Shown here piece after piece: positions 1 through 7,943 of a stretch of 64,000 bases of DNA. Location of the stretch: NCBI GenBank assembly GCA_045643145.1, contig JAZUKG010000203.1:1-64000 (forward strand), in the 5' to 3' direction. The position numbers and the translations under genes were made by a program. The first letter of the stretch is position 1. Every line of letters begins with the position of its first letter. Under the pieces are notes generated by a model. It did no database searches. It worked only from the letters and a program-made list of their open reading frames with translations, and had not been told where the DNA came from. Source of the DNA: SVFI01 sp045643145. GTDB taxonomy: Bacteria > Bacillota > Clostridia > Lachnospirales > Lachnospiraceae.

Positions 1-18
1 CTGTATTGTTCCTGCCAT
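1..18 (-). CDS. 5' end of an unidentified gene, cut by the window edge
   Basis: An ATG on the minus strand (bases 18-16) opens a six-codon stub, MAGTIQ, that runs off the left edge. A strong ribosome binding site (GGAGGAAAAT) lies just upstream and a near-consensus promoter sits at 86-114, so a real gene start is likely. Six residues are too few to name a function. Confidence 0.55.
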
Positions 19-85
19 ATTTTCCTCCGTATCTATTTTTCAATCCTATATTTTTCTCTGATTTTTAGACTAAAAATATAACTAA

Positions 86-114
86 ATTATAACTTTTCCC
101 ACTCCTTTATTCAA
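86..114 (-). promoter_or_regulatory. Sigma-A-type promoter of the left-edge gene
   Basis: On the minus strand a -35 TTGAAT (109-114) and a perfect -10 TATAAT (86-91) are separated by exactly 17 bp. It lies between the fba terminator and the start codon at 18, giving a leader of about 60 nt. Confidence 0.7.
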
Positions 115-186
115 CCAAAAATAGCAGCTGCAGTCTTGTAAGAAACACTCAGAAAATAGTAAAAAATAAAAAAGGGAAAAAGACGC

Positions 187-218
187 AAAAAAGGCAACCA
201 CCAGGTGGTGATTGCCTT
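187..218 (-). terminator. Rho-independent terminator of fba
   Basis: On the minus strand AAGGCAATCACCACC pairs with GGTGGTTGCCTT (191-218) and is followed by a T run (187-190). It lies 31 bp beyond the fba stop codon. Confidence 0.85.
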
Positions 219-248
219 AATAAAGTTCTTTTTAATAAAAGCCTAAAA

Positions 249-1217
249 TCAAGCCTTTCCGTCTGATCCAAGAACGTTAACGATCTTGTGAGCAACCATA
301 TCCTTAACAGCCTGACGAGCTGGTTTGAGATACTGACGTGGATCGAAATGATCTGGGTTTTCTGCGAAGTACTTTCTGATGTTACCTGTCATAGCAAGAC
401 GGATATCTGAGTCGATATTGATCTTACATACAGCAAGCTTAGCAGCTTCACGAAGCTGATCTTCTGGGATACCGATAGCATCTGGCATGTTTCCGCCGAA
501 TTCATTAACCATCTTTACGAATTCCTGTGGAACTGAAGATGATCCGTGAAGAACGATTGGGAAACCTGGTAATTTTTCGATAACACCTTCTAATACGTCG
601 AAGCGAAGTGGTGGTGGAACAAGGATACCCTTTTCGTTACGTGTACACTGAGCAGCTGTAAACTTGTATGCTCCGTGTGATGTACCGATTGCGATTGCAA
701 GAGAGTCACATCCTGTTCTGTCAACGAATTCTTCTACTTCTTCCGGACGAGTATAGCTTTCGCTACCAGCTTCTACACAAACTTCATCTTCAACACCTGC
801 AAGTGTTCCAAGTTCTGCTTCTACTACTACGCCATGAGCGTGAGCGTATTCAACTACCTGCTTTGTTAAAGCGATGTTGTCTTCGAATGACTTTGAAGAA
901 GCATCGATCATAACTGATGTAAATCCACCATCGATACATGACTTACAAAGTTCGAAAGAATCACCATGATCAAGGTGAAGAGCGATAGGGATTTCTGGGT
1001 TTTCTGCAACTGCAGCTTCTACTAACTTTACAAGATATGTGTGGTTAGCATAAGCACGTGCTCCCTTTGAAACCTGAAGGATAACCGGGCTCTTAAGTTC
1101 TCCGGCTGCTTCAGTAATACCCTGTACGATTTCCATGTTGTTCACATTGAAAGCACCGATAGCATATCCGCCGTCATAGGCTTTCTTGAACATTTCTGTT
1201 GTTGTAACTAATGCCAT
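249..1217 (-). CDS. fba: Fructose-1,6-bisphosphate aldolase, class II
   Basis: Cytoplasmic glycolytic enzyme that reversibly splits fructose-1,6-bisphosphate into dihydroxyacetone phosphate and glyceraldehyde-3-phosphate. The 322-residue product has class II zinc-site motifs: LHLDHGDS with Asp83-His84, EAELG, GTSHGAYKF and a late LHGSSS segment. The reading frame extends further upstream, but the chosen ATG at 1217 follows AAAAGGAGAAAT and matches the usual N-terminus (MALVTTTEMF). It has its own promoter (1291-1318) overlapping the stop of the upstream kinase gene, and a terminator at 187-218, so it is a single-gene unit. Codon choice looks strongly biased, as expected of a highly expressed gene. 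Confidence 0.96.
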   Translation of the reverse strand: MALVTTTEMFKKAYDGGYAIGAFNVNNMEIVQGITEAAGELKSPVILQVSKGARAYANHTYLVKLVEAAVAENPEIPIALHLDHGDSFELCKSCIDGGFTSVMIDASSKSFEDNIALTKQVVEYAHAHGVVVEAELGTLAGVEDEVCVEAGSESYTRPEEVEEFVDRTGCDSLAIAIGTSHGAYKFTAAQCTRNEKGILVPPPLRFDVLEGVIEKLPGFPIVLHGSSSVPQEFVKMVNEFGGNMPDAIGIPEDQLREAAKLAVCKINIDSDIRLAMTGNIRKYFAENPDHFDPRQYLKPARQAVKDMVAHKIVNVLGSDGKA

Positions 1218-1290
1218 TTTATTTCTCCTTTTCTGTGAAATATTACGAAGTTCCTTTAGCCTAAGGCATTTCGCAACTTCTGCTACATTA

Positions 1291-1318
1291 ATAATAACAG
1301 ACCACTTGACAATGTCAA
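1291..1318 (-). promoter_or_regulatory. fba promoter with a palindrome over the -35
   Basis: Minus-strand -35 TTGACA (1313-1318), 16-bp spacer, -10 TATTAT (1291-1296). The -35 is one arm of a perfect palindrome, TTGACA-A-TGTCAA on the plus strand (1306-1318). The stop codon of the upstream kinase gene (1315-1317) lies inside the -35 hexamer. Confidence 0.75.
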
Positions 1319-3822
1319 CTAAAAACTGCAAATTCTATGGTCACTTTGAACAAATCTCCATCTAAATATATATCGAAATTGCCTCCCTGAACCTGTGTCA
1401 GATTCTTGGCTATGGAAAGCCCCAGACCACTTCCCTCTGTGCTGCGGGATACATCGCCTCTGACAAAGCGCTGAGTGAGCTCATCCGCATCAATATTCAG
1501 CGGCATTTCCGAGATATTCTTCATCACCAGTCTCAAAGTGGTATCTGTTTTTTCCATATCAATATAGACTCTCGAACCCTTCAGTGCATACTTTCTGACA
1601 TTTCCCAACAGATTGTCCATGACTCTCCACATATGTCTCGGATCTGCCTTGATTTTAAGTGCGCTTTTATCCTCCGGATATGATGTTATAACGGTCAGTT
1701 CTCTTTCTGATAGCTTATCCTCATATTCTGCCAGTACCTGTTCGAGGAGCTGTTTCATATCCATTTCTACCGGCTGCACTTCGATATTGCCGGAAGAAAT
1801 CTTGCTCGCTTCCACGAGATCCAAAGTCAGTTGTTTTAATCTCTGAGACTTTTCATCCAAAACCTTGATATATTCCTGCGCCTTTGGATGATTGATGTTT
1901 TCCTTTTTTAACAAGTCCACATAGTTGATAATAGAAGTCAGAGGAGTCTTGATATCATGAGAAACATTGGTAATCAGATCCGCCTTCATGCGCTCATCCT
2001 TCATACTCTGATTGACTGCCTTTTCAATTCCGTTTCCGATGGCATTGATATGATTTGCCATGGCCAGGGTATCCCCCTTAAGTCCCTCTGTTTTGATCTG
2101 ATAGGTGACATCGCCTTCACAAATCTGATTTAGACCATTCATTAATATTTTGAGATTCTCATACTTTTTATAATTGTAAACAGTAATGGCAACGCAAAGC
2201 AGCAAAAGTGCCAAAAGTTTAAGTACAGTCGGCCATTCAATGACAAATACAAACGCGCCTCCTAAAACCATAACTGCAAACGGGATGCCAAAACGAAACA
2301 GTGCATTCTCACTATGCAGCATTCCTCGGATTGATTTTACGAAAAATCCTCCTACTTTTTTACACAGAATAATACAAATGGCATTGGACCAAAGTGTTTT
2401 GGCCTTGATTCGTCTGACCAGAGAGGCCAGAAATACTAGAAACAGGCCGTACATAACAATACTCATGCCTACGATTCCGGCAAAGAAGGTTTCCTTGTTA
2501 ATCAAAAGATTGTGTGCTCTGATAATCTCCGAAGCCAGTTCACCCACAATCTCAAGAGCAACACCCAGAAGTGCTAATTCCACCAGGATGGCAAATGCAG
2601 CTGCAATTTCCGTATACCATCTGTCAAAGCCTCTGAGCTGATCTTTTTCCCTCTTTTCGGTAAAGCAAACCGCCAAGACGAGGAAAATGAGCGCTACCAC
2701 AAGCCCAATTCCTGCCAGAATCAACAAAGTCATCATGCTATTTTGAATCTTTATGACATTAGCCTGTGCCTTTACATACACATCATCTGAAACGCGGGTT
2801 CCTAACAGCTCATCATCACGACTTAAAAATCCCACATAAAGAGTCGCATCCTTGTCATAAAGATATCCAAAATCCTTGAAGGCATAACGTATTCTTTGTG
2901 AATAAAAGCTATCCCAATCCTGCAGATTATCCAGCTTGAGTTCATTATCTCCATAAGCAAAAGAAAAGCTGCGGTCCAGTGCACAAATCGCTTTTTTATA
3001 ATCCTTGATATCATGAGTTTTATCCATCTGAAGGTTTGTAAATACTACCTTACCGTCGCTCTTTACCAAAAGATACTTGATATTCATCTCACTTCCGTAT
3101 ACTGACTGATAACGGTCGTATACAGAATAGTTATATTCCAGATCATACACTGCATTGACCAGGTACTGCTGAAGTTGCTCATAGCTAACGCCCTCCGGAA
3201 GTTCCAGATCATAAATGCTTTTGCCATCTGCCATTTTATAGCTTTCTATCAGCTTATCTCCTCCGTCACGCACAGCCTCGCTATCCATCAGTTCTTCCGG
3301 GTTGTTTGCTCCCGGCTCTTCCTCTGCATCGCCACTATGATTGATCAGATATTCTCTGCCATCCTCGATATAGGAATAGGTATCTCCATCATCTGTTCTG
3401 GTAACTTCATAGTTAATCCCTGCATTTCCCCAGTCCAGCAAATCTGCCAGATGGTATACCATATGGAAATTTTGCAGATTCTCCGGTACACCGTCCCTAT
3501 CTTTTCGGAAATTATAAGGAATGATATCTATCGGCTTTTTCTCATCCAGTTTTCCGTTTGTTTCAATCTGAGACTTCACTGCCATATAGCTGGCCAAACC
3601 CTCGATATCTGAAATATACATATTTCGAAACAGCTCGGTGTCCGTAAATTTTTTATTTCCGTTTTCGTCTTCTTGCAGGAAATCATATCCGTAAAATTCA
3701 TTTCTGTAATTAAAATTGATAGAACTGTCAACCAGCGGTATGATGCTGCAGACAAAAACTACAAATCCGATAAATGAAATCAGATAATACCAAATGCTTT
3801 TTTTCATATTTATGTTCTTCAT
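1315..3822 (-). CDS. Membrane sensor histidine kinase
   Basis: Orthodox histidine kinase of 835 residues, partner of the response regulator 25 bp upstream. One N-terminal membrane segment (about 12-32) and a second near 365-390 bracket a roughly 330-residue extracytoplasmic region; further hydrophobic segments follow, suggesting a multi-pass core. The catalytic end has the H-box VSHDIKTPLTS (His622), an N-box around DNLLGN and the G-box GSGLGLSIAKNL. The start at 3822 follows AGGAGAAGCATGTA; an in-frame ATG at 3807 is an alternative. The extracellular part resembles no sensor I can name, so the stimulus is unknown. The extra membrane helices are more than a minimal two-helix kinase needs. Confidence 0.9.
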   Translation of the reverse strand: MKNINMKKSIWYYLISFIGFVVFVCSIIPLVDSSINFNYRNEFYGYDFLQEDENGNKKFTDTELFRNMYISDIEGLASYMAVKSQIETNGKLDEKKPIDIIPYNFRKDRDGVPENLQNFHMVYHLADLLDWGNAGINYEVTRTDDGDTYSYIEDGREYLINHSGDAEEEPGANNPEELMDSEAVRDGGDKLIESYKMADGKSIYDLELPEGVSYEQLQQYLVNAVYDLEYNYSVYDRYQSVYGSEMNIKYLLVKSDGKVVFTNLQMDKTHDIKDYKKAICALDRSFSFAYGDNELKLDNLQDWDSFYSQRIRYAFKDFGYLYDKDATLYVGFLSRDDELLGTRVSDDVYVKAQANVIKIQNSMMTLLILAGIGLVVALIFLVLAVCFTEKREKDQLRGFDRWYTEIAAAFAILVELALLGVALEIVGELASEIIRAHNLLINKETFFAGIVGMSIVMYGLFLVFLASLVRRIKAKTLWSNAICIILCKKVGGFFVKSIRGMLHSENALFRFGIPFAVMVLGGAFVFVIEWPTVLKLLALLLLCVAITVYNYKKYENLKILMNGLNQICEGDVTYQIKTEGLKGDTLAMANHINAIGNGIEKAVNQSMKDERMKADLITNVSHDIKTPLTSIINYVDLLKKENINHPKAQEYIKVLDEKSQRLKQLTLDLVEASKISSGNIEVQPVEMDMKQLLEQVLAEYEDKLSERELTVITSYPEDKSALKIKADPRHMWRVMDNLLGNVRKYALKGSRVYIDMEKTDTTLRLVMKNISEMPLNIDADELTQRFVRGDVSRSTEGSGLGLSIAKNLTQVQGGNFDIYLDGDLFKVTIEFAVFS

Positions 3823-3847
3823 TACATGCTTCTCCTACTTTTGTGCC

Positions 3848-4540
3848 TTATTGTTTTTCAATTTTGTATCCAACTCCCCAAACCACCTTTAAATATCTCG
3901 GTTCCTTTGGATTGATTTCAATTTTTTCACGAATATGTCTGATATGTACGGCTACGGTATTGTCTGCACCGTATGCATCTTCATTCCAGATACTTTCATA
4001 AATCTGCTGTGAGGAAAATACTCTTCCCGGTGACTTTACTAAAAGAAGAAGTATCTGGTATTCAATCGGAGTCAGTTTCATACTCTCTCCGTCTACTTCT
4101 ACCTCCTTGGTCTGATCGTTCACCCAAAGACCACCCACCTGATAAACATCCTCGCTGTCTTTTTTCAGGCTTCCATAAGCTGTATATCTTCGAAGATTTG
4201 ATTTTACCCTCGCAATCAATTCTACCGGATTAAACGGCTTGCTGATATAATCATCCGCCCCCACATTCAGGCCCAATACTTTATCAATATCTTCTGATTT
4301 TGCAGATAAGAAAATAATCGGAAGTGATGAAAAACTTCTAATCTTGATAACTGCATGAATACCGTCCATGACCGGCATCATCACATCAATTAATAAAAGC
4401 TGAACATCCTCCCGGGATAAAATATCCACTGCCTGCTGTCCGTCATAGGCTTTTAATATATCGTAGCCCTCCTGGGATAAATAGATGGATATGGCTTCTA
4501 CTATATCCTTGTCATCATCACACACTAAAATCGTAGCCAT
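3848..4540 (-). CDS. OmpR/PhoB-family response regulator
   Basis: DNA-binding response regulator of 230 residues, first gene of a two-gene operon with the histidine kinase. The receiver domain has the acidic pocket (Asp8-10), phospho-acceptor Asp52 in LLIDVMMP, Ser79 and Lys101 in the KPF motif. The C-terminal winged helix ends in VVWGVGYKIE, typical of the OmpR/PhoB class. The start at 4540 is preferred over an ATG six codons upstream because GGAGGAAAATC directly precedes it. A promoter with a period-11 direct repeat just downstream suggests autoregulation. The target genes cannot be read from sequence. Confidence 0.93.
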   Translation of the reverse strand: MATILVCDDDKDIVEAISIYLSQEGYDILKAYDGQQAVDILSREDVQLLLIDVMMPVMDGIHAVIKIRSFSSLPIIFLSAKSEDIDKVLGLNVGADDYISKPFNPVELIARVKSNLRRYTAYGSLKKDSEDVYQVGGLWVNDQTKEVEVDGESMKLTPIEYQILLLLVKSPGRVFSSQQIYESIWNEDAYGADNTVAVHIRHIREKIEINPKEPRYLKVVWGVGYKIEKQ

Positions 4541-4618
4541 GATTTTCCTCCTTCGCATCCTTTACTTCTCTGATATACATCAAACCATAAAAATCTTAAT
4601 CAAAAAGTAGGAGAATTA

Positions 4619-4671
4619 TTAAGATTTCTTTAAGCTTTTGTCAGTATACCAAAAATAAGAGCATTTGTGTA
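4619..4671 (-). promoter_or_regulatory. Promoter and direct-repeat site of the two-component operon
   Basis: Minus-strand -35 TACACA (4666-4671), 17-bp spacer, -10 TATACT (4643-4648). Just downstream lies CTTAA-N6-CTTAA (4619-4634), an 11-bp-period direct repeat of the kind OmpR/PhoB regulators bind. Its position around the expected transcription start would suit self-repression. Confidence 0.55.
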
Positions 4672-4683
4672 TACATCCCGGCC

Positions 4684-5400
4684 TCAACTTGAAAGGTAGT
4701 TTCGCAGCATCAACAGAATCCTTTTTTCATATCTGCTGACCTTTACCTGTGATAATCCGAGCATACGCGCCGTTTCTGCCTGTGTTTTATTATACAGGTA
4801 GCGCAGGCTAACGAGTCTACGATCTTCCTCCTTTAAATACGATAAAACATTTTGAATCAGTTGTTTGTTTAAAACCTCCTCTTCCAAAATATTTTTATCC
4901 GCAATCATATCTCCCAGCTGCATATCATTTTCGGCTTCAAACACCGGTCTGGACAAAGACTCTACCCGGCCTCCAGTTTCTAACGCAAACAAAGCATCCT
5001 CGCGACTAAGTCCGGTCATTTGGCAAAGCGTTTCCATATCCGGCTCCTTTCCTGTCTGCATCTCAAGTTCCTTTTCCGCTTTCAGAAGTCTGTTTCTGTT
5101 TTCCTTGGCACTTCTGGGAATTTTCAGCAGCGTATTATCCCGAATAAAGCGTTTGATTTCTCCCAAAATTAACGGTACTGCATAGGTCGATAGTTTGACT
5201 TCAAAGGAAGGATCAAACTGATCAATCGCTTTTACCAGTCCGATACATCCCACCTGAAACAGTTCTTCTTTATCAAAATCCGATGCACCAAACCTTTTTA
5301 CGATATGATGTACGAGTCCTAAATTTTCTTCTATCAAAGTATCTCGAAGCTTTTTATCTCCTGCCTGTGCATTAACAATTTGCTCCGAGAGTTTCTCCAT
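4684..5400 (-). CDS. sigF: RNA polymerase sigma factor SigF (forespore sigma factor)
   Basis: Sigma-70 family factor of 238 residues, third gene of spoIIAA-spoIIAB-sigF. In spore formers SigF directs the first forespore-specific transcription and is held inactive by SpoIIAB. Region 2 is visible around ELFQVGCIGLVKAIDQF and YAVPLILGEIKRFIRDN; region 4 is visible near the end as the helix-turn-helix TQAETARMLGLSQVKVSRYE. The start at 5400 has AAAAGGAGAAGATT upstream and overlaps spoIIAB by 29 bp, implying coupled translation. The three-gene arrangement separates it from SigG and SigE. A SigB/Rsb module is the main alternative, but the partner sequences look SpoIIA-like. Confidence 0.9.
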   Translation of the reverse strand: MEKLSEQIVNAQAGDKKLRDTLIEENLGLVHHIVKRFGASDFDKEELFQVGCIGLVKAIDQFDPSFEVKLSTYAVPLILGEIKRFIRDNTLLKIPRSAKENRNRLLKAEKELEMQTGKEPDMETLCQMTGLSREDALFALETGGRVESLSRPVFEAENDMQLGDMIADKNILEEEVLNKQLIQNVLSYLKEEDRRLVSLRYLYNKTQAETARMLGLSQVKVSRYEKRILLMLRNYLSS

Positions 5401-5830
5401 AATCTTCTCCTTTTACTACACCGATTCTTTTTACCATCCGAACCACAGTACCTTCTTCCGGTATCGATTCCACACTTAGCTCATCCATAAAAGCCTCCAT
5501 AAAAGAGAATCCCATACCGCTTCTCTCCTCATCCGGCTTGGAGGTATACATAGGTCTTTTGGCCAGTTCAATATCCCTGATACCGATTCCGTTGTCTTTG
5601 ATTTCAATATGTAATTCCTGCCCTCTGATTTCGCAATGCATCCAAATCTTAAAATCTTTAGGATACGCATGTATGATTACATTTGTCACAGCTTCCGATA
5701 CTGCAGTCTTAACATCCTCGAGCTGTTCCAGCGTGGGATTGAGTCTTAACATAAATCCGGATACACAGATTCTCGCCAGAGATTCATTCTGAGAAATCGC
5801 ATCCATTGATATATCCATTTCTTCTATCAT
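5372..5830 (-). CDS. spoIIAB: Anti-sigma-F factor and protein kinase SpoIIAB
   Basis: GHKL-fold ATPase/kinase of 152 residues that binds SigF and phosphorylates SpoIIAA. The N-box region VSEAVTNVIIHAY and the DNGIGI segment form the ATP site. The opening NESLARICVSGFMLRLNPTL resembles the conserved start of SpoIIAB. Start at 5830 follows AAAAAAGGAGAAGAAA. It sits 23 bp after spoIIAA and overlaps sigF by 29 bp, so the anti-sigma factor and its target are likely made in fixed ratio. Confidence 0.92.
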   Translation of the reverse strand: MIEEMDISMDAISQNESLARICVSGFMLRLNPTLEQLEDVKTAVSEAVTNVIIHAYPKDFKIWMHCEIRGQELHIEIKDNGIGIRDIELAKRPMYTSKPDEERSGMGFSFMEAFMDELSVESIPEEGTVVRMVKRIGVVKGEDYGETLGANC

Positions 5831-5853
5831 TTTCTTCTCCTTTTTTCTTGGTT

Positions 5854-6162
5854 CTATTGGCCGGTCTGCTGATACAAAAATTCTTTGTCCATTCCGGCAA
5901 AAGTTAGCATCTGCTTAATTCTGGGGCTGGCATTTACTATAATCGTCCGTCCTCCCAAAAAAGCAATCCTGTCATTTCTGCCTGCTAACAGACCGATGCC
6001 GGAGCTGTCCATAAACTCGGTCTGACCGAAATCAAACACGAGCTGTCTGACCCTTTCATCCATCATCTGATAATCCGCCTGTTTGCTGATGATTCCTGCC
6101 ACATGATGATCCACTTCTCTCGGAAGCGTAATCAGCAGACAATCTTCCTTTATCTCAAACAT
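5854..6162 (-). CDS. spoIIAA: Anti-sigma-F factor antagonist SpoIIAA
   Basis: STAS-domain protein of 102 residues; in its unphosphorylated form it frees SigF from SpoIIAB. The conserved FMDSSGIGLLAGR motif contains the phosphorylatable serine, Ser54 by comparison with the SpoIIAA family. The start at 6162 has AGGAGGAAATTGTA upstream. It is first in the operon; the upstream region carries an inverted repeat (6202-6221) but no convincing sigma-H or sigma-A promoter by eye. Length is slightly below the usual 110-117 residues, without visible damage. Confidence 0.92.
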   Translation of the reverse strand: MFEIKEDCLLITLPREVDHHVAGIISKQADYQMMDERVRQLVFDFGQTEFMDSSGIGLLAGRNDRIAFLGGRTIIVNASPRIKQMLTFAGMDKEFLYQQTGQ

Positions 6163-6201
6163 TACAATTTCCTCCTTTTCTTATATTGCAAATCACCGAA
6201 A

Positions 6202-6221
6202 GTCACGCAAGGTCTCGTGAC
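6202..6221. repeat. Inverted repeat upstream of spoIIAA
   Basis: Perfect 6-bp arms GTCACG (6202-6207) and CGTGAC (6216-6221) flank an 8-bp centre, 41 bp before the spoIIAA start. It could be an operator or a leader hairpin; it does not match the Spo0A box (TGTCGAA). Confidence 0.5.
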
Positions 6222-6241
6222 GCCGTGCCGCGGTATATAAC

Positions 6242-6273
6242 AAAAAAAGAGAACATGCGTTAACATGTTCTCT
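6242..6273 (-). terminator. Terminator after the folC-TPR operon
   Basis: Minus-strand AGAGAACATG and CATGTTCTCT (6248-6273) form a 10-bp stem with a 6-nt loop, followed by six T (6242-6247). It separates the TPR gene from the sigma-F operon. Confidence 0.88.
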
Positions 6274-6299
6274 TTTGTAATCGTGTTAGCTATTGCTAA

Positions 6300-7724
6300 T
6301 TATTCTTCTGTATTTTCCATACGTTCTGCAGCCTTTGCAGCAGCACTTGATTCCGGATAATCTGTCATAATTGTATTGTAACAGCCGTTTGCCTGGTCCT
6401 GTTCTCCTGCCATTTCATAAGCCTGTGCCAGCTCATATAAAATGTTAGGGTCTACTTCTGCTAATCCCTTGGTGAAATACCATGCTCTGTCTAAATCAGA
6501 AATCGCTGTTGTATAATCGCTCTGATTCATAGCAGTCTTTCCGCTCTCATAAAGCTTTTCACTAATAGAAGGTGCCAGGGTCTCCATGAGTTTGAAATAA
6601 AGCTGTCTGTAAGCTTCACTCGCGCCGTCATTTACATATTCCATATCGATGTTGTAAAGAAGGTTAGCCAGCTGTGAATATCCTTCCGGATCATTTAAGT
6701 AATCTGTTGCAGCCTGTAATAATACATCTGCCTTCTGACTTTCGCCATTGGCTCCGGTATATTCAGATACCTGATTTTCCAGATCCTGTTTTTCCTGAGT
6801 CATCTGCTCGATGGTCTGTTCCAGCTCTGAAATACGTGCCGACTTGGCATCTGCATTTTCACTGATGGTTTTCAGTTCATCCTGCATGCCATTTCGTGCG
6901 ACCTGAATTCTCGCCGGTAAAATCAGGAAATAACAAACTGCCAATCCAATGACTAATCCGATAAAGATATTTAATACAGAAGATGCACCCTTGGTTTCCT
7001 GCATATTAAGCGGCTGAATAATGGTTTCATTTCCGCTCTGATAGGTAATCGCATCATCTGCTTTTTGATTTCTGGTTTTTACTGCAGCACCGCTACCGTC
7101 ATCTCCTTTACCCATCATACGATTTACATATTTTAAGTAAGATAATGTCGTAGTATTGTTTGCATCAATTCTGCTGCACTTGATTAATTCCTTGCGCGCC
7201 TTGTCCCATTCCTCGCTGTCCATATACAAAAGGGCTAAAAGCTGATGTCCCTGTACCAGTCTCGGATTCAGGGATAATACCTTTTTGAGCTGAATAATAG
7301 CCAAATCCTTGCTGTCCTGATAACAGTAGTGGAGCGCTAAGTTGTATTTTTTAACTGTCTGATTAATCGTATCCAATCTGGAAGGATTGCTTTGAATTGC
7401 TTCAATATAATCATCTGCCAGATTCTTTTTTGGTCGCAAGTTTTTGCTGATTACCCATTCACTTAATGCAGCAACTACTTCTCCCATTTCAAAGTATACG
7501 AGACCCAAAAGGTTTCTCGCTTCTATATGATTTTTATTAAATTTAAGGCACTGTCTAAGACTGGTAATTGCTCCTGACAAATCACGTACATTTGCCTTGG
7601 CAAGACCATCATTATAATATCTGTTCGCGATATGCATGATTTTCTTATAGACAGACACATCCACACCGCAACCGGTACAAAAGTCTTTTTGATTCAGGTC
7701 GCAGCCGCAATTATAACATTTCAT
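6300..7724 (-). CDS. Zinc-ribbon/TPR membrane protein
   Basis: Protein of 474 residues with four visible parts. An N-terminal zinc ribbon has CxxC pairs at Cys3/Cys6 and Cys16/Cys19. TPR-like helices follow (about 28-200), then one membrane helix (about 250-270, VLNIFIGLVIGLAVCYFLI), a coiled coil (about 275-325) and more TPR-like helices to the end. Such proteins usually act as scaffolds; no enzymatic motif is seen. The second half is probably outside the membrane if the ribbon is cytoplasmic. It is last in the operon folC - 50-residue protein - this gene, 14 bp after the small gene. The ribosome binding site (AGGGAACG) is weak, so translation may be coupled. Exact function unknown. Confidence 0.8.
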   Translation of the reverse strand: MKCYNCGCDLNQKDFCTGCGVDVSVYKKIMHIANRYYNDGLAKANVRDLSGAITSLRQCLKFNKNHIEARNLLGLVYFEMGEVVAALSEWVISKNLRPKKNLADDYIEAIQSNPSRLDTINQTVKKYNLALHYCYQDSKDLAIIQLKKVLSLNPRLVQGHQLLALLYMDSEEWDKARKELIKCSRIDANNTTTLSYLKYVNRMMGKGDDGSGAAVKTRNQKADDAITYQSGNETIIQPLNMQETKGASSVLNIFIGLVIGLAVCYFLILPARIQVARNGMQDELKTISENADAKSARISELEQTIEQMTQEKQDLENQVSEYTGANGESQKADVLLQAATDYLNDPEGYSQLANLLYNIDMEYVNDGASEAYRQLYFKLMETLAPSISEKLYESGKTAMNQSDYTTAISDLDRAWYFTKGLAEVDPNILYELAQAYEMAGEQDQANGCYNTIMTDYPESSAAAKAAERMENTEE

Positions 7725-7738
7725 AATCGTTCCCTATC

Positions 7739-7891
7739 CTATTCTTCTTCGTCTGCTTCCTTGTTTTCCTTTAACATACCTACTAAAATGTCTGCCATAT
7801 CTGTCAAATCCTGGTTGTATATCGCATCAGCTGCATCCTCAATTTCCAAACTTGGATGAAACTTCTTTAATTCTTCTTCAAAGTTAATCAT
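7739..7891 (-). CDS. Small acidic protein, 50 residues
   Basis: A short acidic protein (MINFEEELKKFHPSLEIED...) rich in Glu and Asp, with no membrane segment or known motif. The start at 7891 is chosen over a longer frame because AGGAGGAAATAG precedes it. It lies between folC (52 bp gap) and the TPR gene (14 bp gap), so it is probably co-translated with the TPR protein and may be its partner. I do not recognise the family. Confidence 0.75.
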   Translation of the reverse strand: MINFEEELKKFHPSLEIEDAADAIYNQDLTDMADILVGMLKENKEADEEE

Positions 7892-7943
7892 TCTATTTCC
7901 TCCTGTGACAAGCGAAAATCCAATGATTAACACCCATCACATC

